Source: Chryseobacterium defluvii (GTDB lineage: Bacteria > Bacteroidota > Bacteroidia > Flavobacteriales > Weeksellaceae). From it: 64,000 bases of DNA. The notes beneath the pieces are model-generated. The model did not search any database, was not told the DNA's origin, and saw nothing but the letters and a program-made list of their open reading frames with translations. The position numbers and the translations under genes are program-made. The stretch spans positions 1-64,000 of the forward strand of contig NZ_RBXB01000004.1 in NCBI RefSeq assembly GCF_003634775.1. The letters run 5' to 3'. Every line of letters begins with the position of its first letter. Positions within the stretch are counted from its first letter, which is position 1. Shown here piece after piece: positions 1 through 7,823 of the stretch.

Positions 1-37
1 ATGGTACTGCGAAAGCGGGAGAGTAGGTCACCGCCAG
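1..37 (+). rRNA. rrf: 5S ribosomal RNA, 3' end (partial)
   Basis: The first bases match the 3' third of bacterial 5S rRNA: ATGGTACTGC, then GGGAGAGTAGGTC, then a closing CCGCC. These align with the GATGGTAGTG...GAGAGTAGG...GCC end of the E. coli molecule. The 5' part lies outside the window, so an rRNA operon runs in from the left on the plus strand. A terminator hairpin follows directly. The exact 3' end is uncertain by a few bases. Confidence 0.9.
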
Positions 38-48
38 TTTTTATTTTT

Positions 49-80
49 AAACCTCATACAGTAATGTGTGAGGTTTTTTT
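49..80 (+). terminator. Intrinsic terminator of the rRNA operon
   Basis: AACCTCATACA pairs with TGTGTGAGGTT (one G-T wobble) around a short loop, followed by a run of seven or more T. It lies just after the 5S 3' end and closes the rRNA transcript. Confidence 0.85.
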
Positions 81-140
81 GTTTTATATCCATATATATG
101 ACTATGACTGACAATTGTTTTATTTACCAGATAGTTAGAA

Positions 141-174
141 AATAAAAGGTGTGAAGATTTTCACACCTTTTATT
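141..174 (-). terminator. Intrinsic terminator for the carboxylase gene
   Basis: A perfect 15-bp inverted repeat (AATAAAAGGTGTGAA and its complement) surrounds a 4-nt loop, with A/T runs on both flanks. It lies 25 bp beyond the stop of the minus-strand carboxylase gene. It could also stop rRNA read-through from the left. Confidence 0.8.
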
Positions 175-198
175 GTTATTTGTATTTGTTGTAAACAT

Positions 199-1827
199 TT
201 ATACCTGGATAACTCCCAGGTTAAACTTTTCTGTTATCGGCGAATGATTTGCTGCTTCAATACCCATAGAAATCCATTTTCTGGTATCCACCGGGCTAAT
301 GATAGCGTCTGTCCAGAGCCTTGCCGCTGCATAGGTAGCTTCTGTTTGCTTTTGATATCTTTTAGAAATGGTATCTAAGATTTCATTATGCTCTTCTTCG
401 GAAATTTCTTTTCCTTGCTTTTTCAGCGTAGATTCCTGAATCTGGGCTAAAACTTTAGCAGCTTGTGTTCCACCCATTACCGCCAGATCTGCCCAGGGCC
501 ATGCTACAATTAATCGGGGATCATAAGCTTTTCCACACATTGCATAATTCCCGGCTCCATAGGAGTTTCCAGTAATAATTGTAAACTTAGGGACAACAGA
601 ATTGGAAACGGCATTTACCATTTTAGCTCCATCCTTTATAATGCCTCCATGTTCAGACTTTGATCCTACCATGAAACCCGTTACGTCCTGTAAAAAGACC
701 AAGGGTATTTTTCTTTGGTTGCAATTGGCAATAAATCGTGTTGCTTTATCTGCAGAATCAGAATAGATCACTCCTCCGAACTGCATTTCCCCCTTACCGC
801 TTTTTACGAGTTTTCTCTGATTGGCTACAATTCCCACAGACCAGCCGTCGATTCTGGCGGTGGCACAAATAATACTTTTGCCATAATCAGGTTTATATTC
901 TTCGTATTCGGAATTATCAACCAGGCATTTGATAATTTCGCAGGTATCATATTGCTCGGTTCTAGAAGCCGGCATAATTCCAAAAATATGATCGGGATTT
1001 TCTTTTGGCGGGAAACTTTCAATTCTGTCGAAACCCGCTTTTTCAGTGCTTCCAACAGATTTCATGATGTTTTTAATTCTATCCAGAGCATCTTTATCAT
1101 CTTTGGCTTTATAATCTGTAACTCCGGAGATGGAACAGTGCGTTGTGGCTCCGCCAAGAGTTTCATTATCTATAGTTTCTCCGATTGCAGCTTTAACTAA
1201 ATAACTTCCGGCCAAAAAAATAGATCCGGTTTTATCAACAATCATGGCTTCATCACTCATAATAGGTAAATAAGCTCCTCCGGCTACACAGCTCCCCATT
1301 ACTGCGGAAATCTGAAGAATCCCCATAGAGCTCATTTTAGCATTGTTTCTGAAGATTCTTCCAAAATGTTCCTTATCAGGGAAAATTTCATCCTGCATAG
1401 GCAGATAAACCCCTGCAGAGTCTACCAGGTAGATAATAGGCAACCTGTTTTCCATGGCAATTTCCTGAGCCCTCAGGTTTTTCTTTCCGGTAATGGGAAA
1501 CCAAGCTCCTGCTTTTACCGATGCGTCATTGGCAACAACAATACATTGTCTTCCTGAAATATAGCCCATTACTACAACGACACCACCACTGGGGCAGCCA
1601 CCATGTTCTTTATACATTTCGAAACCGGCAAATGCTCCGATTTCTATGGAATCAGAATCTTTGTCGAGAAGATATTCAATTCTTTCTCTTGCCGTCATTT
1701 TCCCTTCTTCACGTAGCTTCTGAAGTCTTTTTTCTCCACCTCCCTTTTTGATGTCAGCAAGTAAACGATTAATTTCTGATAATTTTAATCTGTTTTGATC
1801 TTCTCGTTTGTTGAATTCAATGTCCAT
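199..1827 (-). CDS. Acyl-CoA carboxylase beta subunit (carboxyltransferase; methylcrotonyl-CoA type)
   Basis: At 542 residues it has the length of the MCC/PCC-type carboxyltransferase subunit. This enzyme moves the carboxyl group from biotin to an acyl-CoA such as 3-methylcrotonyl-CoA, in branched-chain amino-acid breakdown. Two crotonase-like halves are visible. The N-terminal half carries VANDASVKAGAWFPIT, then DSAGVYLPMQDEIFPDKEHF and AVMGSCVAGGAYLP. The C-terminal half carries QDVTGFMVGSKSEHGG and GNSYGAGNYAMCG. The DSAG.LP.Q..FPD.EHFG.IF.N pattern resembles MCC beta more than PCC beta, though substrate is inferred. No biotin-carboxylase/biotin-carrier alpha subunit lies beside it in the window. 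A weak minus-strand box, TATCTTTA (1857-1850), sits 23 bp ahead of the ATG. Confidence 0.88.
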   Translation of the reverse strand: MDIEFNKREDQNRLKLSEINRLLADIKKGGGEKRLQKLREEGKMTARERIEYLLDKDSDSIEIGAFAGFEMYKEHGGCPSGGVVVVMGYISGRQCIVVANDASVKAGAWFPITGKKNLRAQEIAMENRLPIIYLVDSAGVYLPMQDEIFPDKEHFGRIFRNNAKMSSMGILQISAVMGSCVAGGAYLPIMSDEAMIVDKTGSIFLAGSYLVKAAIGETIDNETLGGATTHCSISGVTDYKAKDDKDALDRIKNIMKSVGSTEKAGFDRIESFPPKENPDHIFGIMPASRTEQYDTCEIIKCLVDNSEYEEYKPDYGKSIICATARIDGWSVGIVANQRKLVKSGKGEMQFGGVIYSDSADKATRFIANCNQRKIPLVFLQDVTGFMVGSKSEHGGIIKDGAKMVNAVSNSVVPKFTIITGNSYGAGNYAMCGKAYDPRLIVAWPWADLAVMGGTQAAKVLAQIQESTLKKQGKEISEEEHNEILDTISKRYQKQTEATYAAARLWTDAIISPVDTRKWISMGIEAANHSPITEKFNLGVIQV

Positions 1828-1980
1828 ACAATTTCAATTTTTTACGCCTAAAGATACTATTTTTATAAGGAATTTGAATCGAATTAAAACGGTTGTTTAA
1901 ATTATTGGTTCTCAGAAATTTGTGAAATTTTTAACAAAAAAATATTTTTAAATAATTGATATTTTTTCTAACTTTACATC

Positions 1981-2091
1981 AGAGTAATAGGGATTATATT
2001 CTCTATATAAATACTCTAAGTTCCTAGTTTATTTTTTTAATAGTTTATTATTTGAAGGCCCTGAAAGTTGAACAAACTTTCAGGGTTTTTT
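1981..2091 (+). ncRNA. Candidate structured small RNA with own terminator
   Basis: In this 350-bp gap between a minus-strand and a plus-strand gene there is no ATG-initiated reading frame, yet a strong plus-strand terminator ends at 2091. A near-consensus -7 box, TAACTTTA (1969-1976), would start RNA at about 1981. The first transcribed bases fold as a bulged stem: AGAGTA (1981-1986) with TACTCT (2012-2017), stacked on ATAGGGA (1987-1993) with TCTCTAT (2000-2006). A U/A-rich linker and the terminator hairpin follow. Promoter, structured 5' domain and terminator together suggest an RNA of about 110 nt. The family is not recognised. No clear -33 element was seen. Confidence 0.5.
2059..2091 (+). 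terminator. Intrinsic terminator of the candidate small RNA
   Basis: CCCTGAAAGTT (2059-2069) and AACTTTCAGGG (2075-2085) form a perfect 11-bp stem with a 5-nt loop, then TTTTTTG. The T run exists only on the plus strand, so it cannot serve the minus-strand carboxylase gene. No plus-strand gene precedes it except the candidate RNA. Confidence 0.85.
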
Positions 2092-2175
2092 GTTAACTTA
2101 TTTTTCCCGTATATAAAGCTGTTTATAACTTTCATATTATCATACATTTTTTTTAGGTATTGTAAAACCTATTTG

Positions 2176-2183
2176 TAAATTTG
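2176..2183 (+). promoter_or_regulatory. Flavobacterial -7 box (TAAATTTG) for the DMT exporter
   Basis: TAAATTTG fits the Bacteroidota sigma factor -7 consensus TAnnTTTG. A TTG lies 13 bp upstream, closer than the usual -33 spacing. The box covers a possible TTG start at 2181, which rules out that start and points to the ATG at 2211. Confidence 0.65.
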
Positions 2184-2210
2184 CCTGTTAGAATTCAAAG
2201 AGTTAGAGGT

Positions 2211-3089
2211 ATGCATAAATTAGCACTTTTCAGGTTGCATTTGATTGTTTTTTTGTGGGGGTTTACTGCAATTTTAGGAAAATTGATTCATGCCAATGCT
2301 CAGATTCTGGTATTCTACAGAATGTTGTTCGCGGCAGTTTTCTTATTTATATTCATAAGAATTTATAAAAAAGAGAGCATTAAGGTTTCTAAAAAAATAT
2401 TTTTCCAATTGGCAGCTATTGGTATTGCCATGGCTCTTCACTGGTACTGTTTTTTTTATTCGATAAAAGTTTCAAATGTCTCTATAGCATTAAGCTGCTT
2501 GTCGTTATCCACTCTATTTGCTTCCATACTGGAACCTGTTATTTTTAAGCGTAAAATAGATCTTTCAGAGGTGGTTATGGGAGTAGTGATCGTAGCATGT
2601 ATTTTATTGATCTTTAAAACGGAGTTCCAATATAAAGAGGGGATTTTATACGGAATTTTGTGTGCCGTATTCGGGACTATTTTTTCGGTTTTTAATGGGA
2701 AGATGTTTGGAAAAACGAGTTCAGGAAATATTATTTTTTATGAAATTTTCTGTGGATGGTTTATTTTATTGATATTTTATTCATTTACAGGGCAAATTTT
2801 TCAAATGAATGAAATAAACTACCGGGATTTAGCGTTAATATGCTTGTTAGCAAGTGTTTTCACAGCTTTTCCAATGCTGGAATCGGTGAAACTGATGAAG
2901 TACATTTCGCCTTTCACACTAATTTTAACAGTTAATTTAGAACCAGTTTACGGAATTATACTAGCTTTTTTTATCTTTGGAGAATCAGAGCATATGAGTC
3001 CTATATTTTATATAGCTTCAGGAGTAATGATACTGGCAATTATTGCCAATGGATTAATAAAAGCTAAAAAACAAAAAACCTTAAATTAA
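2211..3089 (+). CDS. DMT-superfamily transporter (EamA family)
   Basis: The protein is 292 residues with about ten hydrophobic segments, the size and pattern of EamA-type exporters, which carry two tandem five-helix repeats in the inner membrane. It opens with LHLIVFLWGFTAILGKLI and the charged pair RMLFAAVFLF, typical of the first EamA repeat. The second repeat begins near GILYGILCAVFGTIFSVFNG and contains LEPVYGIILAFFIFGE, a conserved EamA feature. The substrate cannot be told. The reading frame opens at TTG 2181, but the promoter box overlaps that codon, so the ATG at 2211 is chosen. The next gene starts 11 bp after the stop and may be co-transcribed. Confidence 0.85.
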   Translation: MHKLALFRLHLIVFLWGFTAILGKLIHANAQILVFYRMLFAAVFLFIFIRIYKKESIKVSKKIFFQLAAIGIAMALHWYCFFYSIKVSNVSIALSCLSLSTLFASILEPVIFKRKIDLSEVVMGVVIVACILLIFKTEFQYKEGILYGILCAVFGTIFSVFNGKMFGKTSSGNIIFYEIFCGWFILLIFYSFTGQIFQMNEINYRDLALICLLASVFTAFPMLESVKLMKYISPFTLILTVNLEPVYGIILAFFIFGESEHMSPIFYIASGVMILAIIANGLIKAKKQKTLN

Positions 3090-3100
3090 GCATCAATTAT

Positions 3101-4183
3101 ATGATGAAAAAATATCTTTTAGTTGTATTTTCTTTATTATTTGGATTTTTACAATCTCAGATTATCAGAAAATATTCCAATGAATTTTTAAATATCGGAG
3201 CAGGAGCCAGAGGTTTGGGTATGGGGGGTGCCGTGATTTCCAATCAGGATGACGTATATTCTCCAATGTGGAACCCTGCGGGATTAATGGCCATTGAAAA
3301 AGACTGGCAAGGAGCTGCTATGCACGCCGAATATTTTGAGTCTATAGCAAAATATGATTATCTGGCATATGCAAAAGTGCTGGAGACCGGTGTTTTTGGA
3401 GTCTCCATTGTGAGATTAGGAATTGATAATATCTTAAATACGACCCAGATGATTGATTCTGAAGGGAATATTGATTATGATAAGATTACCAAATTTTCTC
3501 AATCTGATTATGCTGCTATACTTTCTTATGCTTTTAATCCAGGTGGAAATCCAAAACTGGATGTAGGGATAAATGCTAAGATTGTTTATAGAAATGTTGG
3601 AAAATTTGCAAGTGGTTATGGATTTGGTTTTGATGTAGGTGCCATTTATAAAGGTGATAACGGATGGAAATTCGGAGGGATGCTTCGTGACGCTACTACG
3701 ACTGTCAATTTCTGGAGCATTAACCAGGATGAGCTCTCTACTGTAGTGAATGGTGAAGAATTCAACCCTGCTCCAAAAGATAAAATGGAATTAACTATGC
3801 CTAAGCTTAATGTAGGAGCTAGTAAATTATTTGAAATCAACAGTAGTGTATATGTACTTCCTGAAGCGGGATTAAATATAGACTTCGCGAAAACAGCGGC
3901 TCTTATTTCAACAGATTTTGCCAGTATTACGCCTTATGCCGGAGCTGAACTGGGATATCAGAAAATGATTTTCGTAAGATTGGGGATCAACAGATTCCAG
4001 TCGATCACAGATATAGAAGATTTAAAAAGAAAAGTCTCTTTCCAGCCAAGCGCTGGTATCGGCATCAGATATAGAGGGCTTACGTTAGATTATGCGATCA
4101 CTAATTCCGGGATAGGCGGATCAAATTTTTATTCTAATTTCTTCTCTCTTAAACTGGATATGGGCATGTTTAGAAATGATTAA
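3101..4183 (+). CDS. PorV/PorQ-family outer-membrane protein (PorV2-like)
   Basis: This 360-residue protein has a signal peptide ending near GFLQSQ, then SNEFLNIGAGARGLGMGGA, the N-terminal signature shared by PorV/PorQ and related FadL-like barrels of Bacteroidota. Further glycine-rich strands fill the rest, with an aromatic C-terminal strand. PorV proteins escort cargo through the type IX secretion system, so an outer-membrane secretion role is the best inference. It lacks the fuller features needed to call it PorV itself. It may share a transcript with the DMT exporter upstream. Translation may start at the first or second of two adjacent Met codons (3101 or 3104). Confidence 0.75.
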   Translation: MMKKYLLVVFSLLFGFLQSQIIRKYSNEFLNIGAGARGLGMGGAVISNQDDVYSPMWNPAGLMAIEKDWQGAAMHAEYFESIAKYDYLAYAKVLETGVFGVSIVRLGIDNILNTTQMIDSEGNIDYDKITKFSQSDYAAILSYAFNPGGNPKLDVGINAKIVYRNVGKFASGYGFGFDVGAIYKGDNGWKFGGMLRDATTTVNFWSINQDELSTVVNGEEFNPAPKDKMELTMPKLNVGASKLFEINSSVYVLPEAGLNIDFAKTAALISTDFASITPYAGAELGYQKMIFVRLGINRFQSITDIEDLKRKVSFQPSAGIGIRYRGLTLDYAITNSGIGGSNFYSNFFSLKLDMGMFRND

Positions 4184-4185
4184 TC

Positions 4186-4193
4186 TATATTTG
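4186..4193 (+). promoter_or_regulatory. -7 box (TATATTTG)
   Basis: TATATTTG matches TAnnTTTG and starts 3 bp after the stop of the PorV-like gene. It gives the following secreted-protein gene its own promoter with a leader of about 20 nt. Confidence 0.6.
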
Positions 4194-4217
4194 CCCTATA
4201 CTTAAATATTATTCAAA

Positions 4218-4988
4218 ATGAAAAGGATATCAATCATCATATCAACTTTTTGCCTGATCATGACATACGGACAAAAAGTTTCCGATTATAAATATGTTGC
4301 TGTTCCTGAAAAGTTTACAGACTTTAAGGATGATTACGGATTGGAAGCATTCCTGAAAAAATCCTTAAAAGGGAAAAAATATATTGTTATTAAAGGAGAT
4401 AAACGCGATTGGCCATCTGAATTAAAAGATAATCAATGTTCAGTTATTAATGCAGATGTCCTTAATGACAGCAGTTTACTGAGAAATAAAGTCTTGTTAC
4501 AATTTAAAGATTGTAATGATAAAGTTGTGTTGTCTTCTAAAGGAAGTTCCAATATCAAAGAATTTGTAGGGGGATATAATGAAGCGTTACAGCAGTCTTT
4601 AGTAAGTGTTCCGGTTTCAAGTCCTGTGGATATGGGAACAACAACTACTCAACTGGCAGTGGTAAATGAAGTTAAGGAAGTTACTTCTGTTGCTCCAGCT
4701 TCAACCACCACCGCATCCGTTTCTCCTGTTGAGAAAAAAGCCAAAAGATACAGTAATGGAAAGCTTGATCTACAAAAGATACAAATAGATGCCAATCAGT
4801 TTATTCTTGCAGATTCCAATAGTTCTGTTCCTTTTGCAACCTTTAGAGCTACTGCCAAGAAAGATGTTTTCAGGGTGAAACTGGCCAATGGGGATTCTAC
4901 CATCGGTTATTTTGAAGGGAAAAATATTATTATTGAGCTTCCTCAAGCTAATGGTGAATACTCAAAAGAAGTCTTTTCCGGAAAATAA
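4218..4988 (+). CDS. Secreted protein of unknown function
   Basis: I do not recognise this 256-residue protein. It begins with a signal peptide (MKRISIIISTFCLIMTYGQ), so it should be exported to the periplasm or beyond. An N-terminal part of about 115 residues has mixed alpha/beta character and two Cys (in NQCSV and KDCND). It is followed by a Thr/Val/Ser/Pro-rich linker (about 135-175) and a compact C-terminal segment of alternating polar and hydrophobic residues. No catalytic motif was seen. It lies directly downstream of the PorV-like gene but has its own -7 box. A link to type IX secretion is only a positional guess. Confidence 0.8.
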   Translation: MKRISIIISTFCLIMTYGQKVSDYKYVAVPEKFTDFKDDYGLEAFLKKSLKGKKYIVIKGDKRDWPSELKDNQCSVINADVLNDSSLLRNKVLLQFKDCNDKVVLSSKGSSNIKEFVGGYNEALQQSLVSVPVSSPVDMGTTTTQLAVVNEVKEVTSVAPASTTTASVSPVEKKAKRYSNGKLDLQKIQIDANQFILADSNSSVPFATFRATAKKDVFRVKLANGDSTIGYFEGKNIIIELPQANGEYSKEVFSGK

Positions 4989-5008
4989 TATTCAAAATAT
5001 AATAAATT

Positions 5009-5036
5009 AAAAGCTCTCATTATGAGAGCTTTTTTT
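5009..5036. terminator. Bidirectional terminator between convergent genes
   Basis: AAAAGCTCTCA and TGAGAGCTTTT form an 11-bp stem around a 3-nt loop, with T runs usable on both strands. It separates the secreted unknown (plus) from uvrC (minus). Confidence 0.85.
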
Positions 5037-5043
5037 ATAGGTA

Positions 5044-6840
5044 TTATTTGTCGTTATTGAAAAACTCATAAATTATCTTCGCTTTACTTTTCCCCAGAAT
5101 TTCTTCTAATGTTTCCAAACTGGATTCTTTAATCCTTTTTACAGACTTCAGCTTAGACAATAGAAGTTCTATAGTTTTTCCTCCGACACCCGGAATTTCT
5201 TCCAGTTCAGATTTAATAGTAGAATTTTTTCTTCGGGTTCTGTGATGCTTCACCCCAAAACGGTGAGCTTCATCCCGGACTCTTTGGAGTATTTTTAACG
5301 TTTCGGATTTTTTATCAATATACAAAGGAATGGAATCTTCCGGAAAATAGATTTCTTCCAGCCTTTTGGCAATACCGATAATAGTGATTTTTCCATACAG
5401 GCCTAATAATTTCAGGCTTTTAACAGCAGAAGATAGTTGTCCTTTACCACCATCAATCAAGATCAGATGTGGAAGATTTTCTCCTTCGTCGAGCATTCTC
5501 TTATAGCGGCGATAAATGACTTCTTCCATAGTGGCAAAATCATTGGGGCCTTCAACCGTTTTGGGATGAAAGATTCTGTAATCCGATTTGCTCGGCTTTC
5601 CGTCTTTGAATACAACACATGCGGAGACAGGATTGGTTCCCTGAATATTGGAGTTGTCGAATCCTTCAATATGTCTGGGCTCTACAGGCATTCTCAGTAA
5701 TTTTTGCATTTCTGCCATAATTCTGTTGGTATGCCTTTCCGGATCAACAATTTGTACCTGCTTTAATTTTTCAAGACGGTATTCCTTCGCATTCTTTTCA
5801 GAAAGCTCAACGATCCTTTTTTTGTCTCCCACTTTGGGAACGATAAGCTTCACATTCGGAATTTCTACAGATAAATGGAACGGAAGCAATACTTCTTTGG
5901 AATCGGAAGCGAATTTCTGACGGATTTCAATCAGTGCTTCTTCCATAATATCTTCATCTGTTTCTTCAATAACCTTCTTAATTTCTGTAGTAAAACTCTG
6001 AATGATATTACCGTTTCGGATTTTAAAGAAATTAACGTAAGCAGCTGTTTCATCACTGGTCATTCCGAAAACATCCACATCGTCTATGTTTGGATTTACA
6101 ACCGTGTTTTTAGCCTGATAATCCTCAAGAATATCCAGCCTTTCTTTAACGATCTGTGCATCTTCAAATTGAAGATTGGAAGCATACTTCATCATCTGGT
6201 TCACCAGATAATCTTTAGCTTTACGGAAATCCCCTTTGATGATTCCACGGATCGCATCAATCTTTTCATCATAATCTTGTTTACTTTCCAAACCTTCACA
6301 GGGTCCGGCGCAGTTTTTAATATGATATTCTAGACAGACTTTATATTTTCCTTCATCAATTTTAGTAGGGGCAAGATTTAAATTACAGGTTCTGAGTTTG
6401 TAGATATGTTTAATAGTATCCAGTAAAATCTTTGCAGGCCGTACTTTGGCATAAGGCCCATAATATTCGGATCCGTCCTTAATCACATTCCGGGTCAGAA
6501 AGATCCTCGGAAATTCCTCATTTTTAATACAAATCCAAGGATAGGTCTTATCATCTTTCAGCATGACGTTATAAAACGGCTGATGTTCCTTAATAAGATT
6601 GTTTTCCAATAAAAGAGCATCATACTCACTGTTCACAATGGTAGTTTCCAATCGTTGGATTTTACCGACCATTATTTTGATCCTGTATCCTGAAAGGTTT
6701 TTATTGAAATAGGAAAGTACCCTTTTCTTTAGGTTTTTGGCTTTCCCGACATACAATAGCTGATCATTTTTATCATAATAACGATAAACGCCGGGTTCTG
6801 AAGGCAAAGTTTTGAGTTGTAGTTCTAAAGAAGGATTCAT
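5044..6840 (-). CDS. uvrC: Excinuclease ABC subunit C (UvrC)
   Basis: UvrC makes both incisions around a DNA lesion in nucleotide excision repair, working with UvrA and UvrB. The 598-residue length is normal. The N-terminal GIY-YIG nuclease is seen as GVYRYYDKNDQLLYVGKAKN (about 17-36). A UVR helix pair follows near MKYASNLQFEDAQIVKERL (about 215). The C-terminal RNase H-like nuclease contains IEGFDNSNIQG and LILIDGGKGQL. The end holds the helix-hairpin-helix region (LEEIPGVGGKTIELLL). A -7 box lies 5 bp ahead of the ATG, so the message is nearly leaderless. No other repair genes adjoin it. Confidence 0.97.
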   Translation of the reverse strand: MNPSLELQLKTLPSEPGVYRYYDKNDQLLYVGKAKNLKKRVLSYFNKNLSGYRIKIMVGKIQRLETTIVNSEYDALLLENNLIKEHQPFYNVMLKDDKTYPWICIKNEEFPRIFLTRNVIKDGSEYYGPYAKVRPAKILLDTIKHIYKLRTCNLNLAPTKIDEGKYKVCLEYHIKNCAGPCEGLESKQDYDEKIDAIRGIIKGDFRKAKDYLVNQMMKYASNLQFEDAQIVKERLDILEDYQAKNTVVNPNIDDVDVFGMTSDETAAYVNFFKIRNGNIIQSFTTEIKKVIEETDEDIMEEALIEIRQKFASDSKEVLLPFHLSVEIPNVKLIVPKVGDKKRIVELSEKNAKEYRLEKLKQVQIVDPERHTNRIMAEMQKLLRMPVEPRHIEGFDNSNIQGTNPVSACVVFKDGKPSKSDYRIFHPKTVEGPNDFATMEEVIYRRYKRMLDEGENLPHLILIDGGKGQLSSAVKSLKLLGLYGKITIIGIAKRLEEIYFPEDSIPLYIDKKSETLKILQRVRDEAHRFGVKHHRTRRKNSTIKSELEEIPGVGGKTIELLLSKLKSVKRIKESSLETLEEILGKSKAKIIYEFFNNDK

Positions 6841-6844
6841 ATAA

Positions 6845-6852
6845 CAAAATTA
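6845..6852 (-). promoter_or_regulatory. -7 box of uvrC (TAATTTTG on the minus strand)
   Basis: The plus strand reads CAAAATTA, giving TAATTTTG on the minus strand, a match to TAnnTTTG. Its 3' edge is only 4 bp from the uvrC ATG, so RNA should start at or very near the start codon. Confidence 0.6.
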
Positions 6853-6877
6853 CGGAATCCTCCTGTGATTTAAAAGA

Positions 6878-6907
6878 ATAAAAAAAGCCGTAGAATTCTA
6901 CAGCTTT
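6878..6907 (-). terminator. Intrinsic terminator of the 6.9-7.7 kb secreted-protein gene
   Basis: On the minus strand AAAGCTGTAG pairs with CTACGGCTTT (one wobble) around AATT, followed by a T run. It sits 20 bp past the stop codon. Confidence 0.8.
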
Positions 6908-6927
6908 ATATTTTTATATAGATATGA

Positions 6928-7692
6928 CTATCCATTGTTCAGTTGGGTATATTCACTGATCAGGAAGCTGAAGTAATCCCATTTTACAGAATTTTTAGGA
7001 TATTTTTTCACAAATTCCGCATTATCTCCGAAAAGGAAATCATAGTTGTCTTCAAAATCATCCTTATGAAGCCAAATAATCTGATCACCCTTTTTCACAT
7101 AATAAGACTTGATCACCCCTCCTCCTAACTGTGGAGAACCCATGACGGAGAATCCCCCGGTTTCTTTGGCAAAAGGATCATAGTATACGGAAATAACATC
7201 ACTGAATTCGGGATTGATCAATTGCATCAAAAATTCCTTATCCTCTTTTTTATTCTTTAGAGAAACAGTTTGATTGATAAAATGGATACGGTCATTGGTC
7301 GTATTCTTCGTCAATTTTTTAGTGCCAAAATTTCTGATGTTCCCCATGTATTTAGCCACTTTTGCAATTTTCTCGATGTTGCTTGGGAATACATACATTT
7401 CACTTACCTCATCGGCATTGAAAGTCACAGCTTTTTTAGTAATGCTGTCTTTGATGGAAATGGCATAGATTTGCCCTTTTTTTGTGTCGATATCACTGCA
7501 AAATCCTTTATGAGTAGACCCGTCCTTTAAAATGATCGTTGATGTTTTCTTTGGTGAGGGAGAGGAAAAACCTTCATTAAACAGGTAGGTTTCCATTTTT
7601 TTAATGTCTTCTTTAGAGTACTTTATTTTGTCCTGAGCAAAAGACAGGGTACTTGTAAAGCAAAACATAAGCAGTAAAACTTTAAGTTTCAT
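6928..7692 (-). CDS. Secreted protein of unknown function
   Basis: I do not recognise a family for this 254-residue product. It has a clear signal peptide (MKLKVLLLMFCFTSTLSFAQ, cleavage after AFAQ-like SFAQ), so it is periplasmic or outer-membrane associated. The mature part starts with a charged helix (KYSKEDIKKMETYL) and contains a segment on a handled compound or setting (STIILKDGSTHKGFCSDI, a strand-turn-strand pattern). It ends with aromatic-rich sequence near WDYFSFLISEYTQLN. No transmembrane helix follows the signal peptide, and no metal or catalytic motif stands out. It is a single-gene unit, with its own terminator and a divergent neighbour, hutH. Confidence 0.8.
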   Translation of the reverse strand: MKLKVLLLMFCFTSTLSFAQDKIKYSKEDIKKMETYLFNEGFSSPSPKKTSTIILKDGSTHKGFCSDIDTKKGQIYAISIKDSITKKAVTFNADEVSEMYVFPSNIEKIAKVAKYMGNIRNFGTKKLTKNTTNDRIHFINQTVSLKNKKEDKEFLMQLINPEFSDVISVYYDPFAKETGGFSVMGSPQLGGGVIKSYYVKKGDQIIWLHKDDFEDNYDFLFGDNAEFVKKYPKNSVKWDYFSFLISEYTQLNNG

Positions 7693-7823
7693 AGTTTATA
7701 ATTTTTTTTGTTAGAACGGTAAAAATAATAAATTAAATTGCTTGTTTCGTAAAAATATTTCACCCCTGAAATTTAGCTTTTACAATTATTGTTAAATGCG
7801 TAATTTTAAGCAAAATTTTAGCA

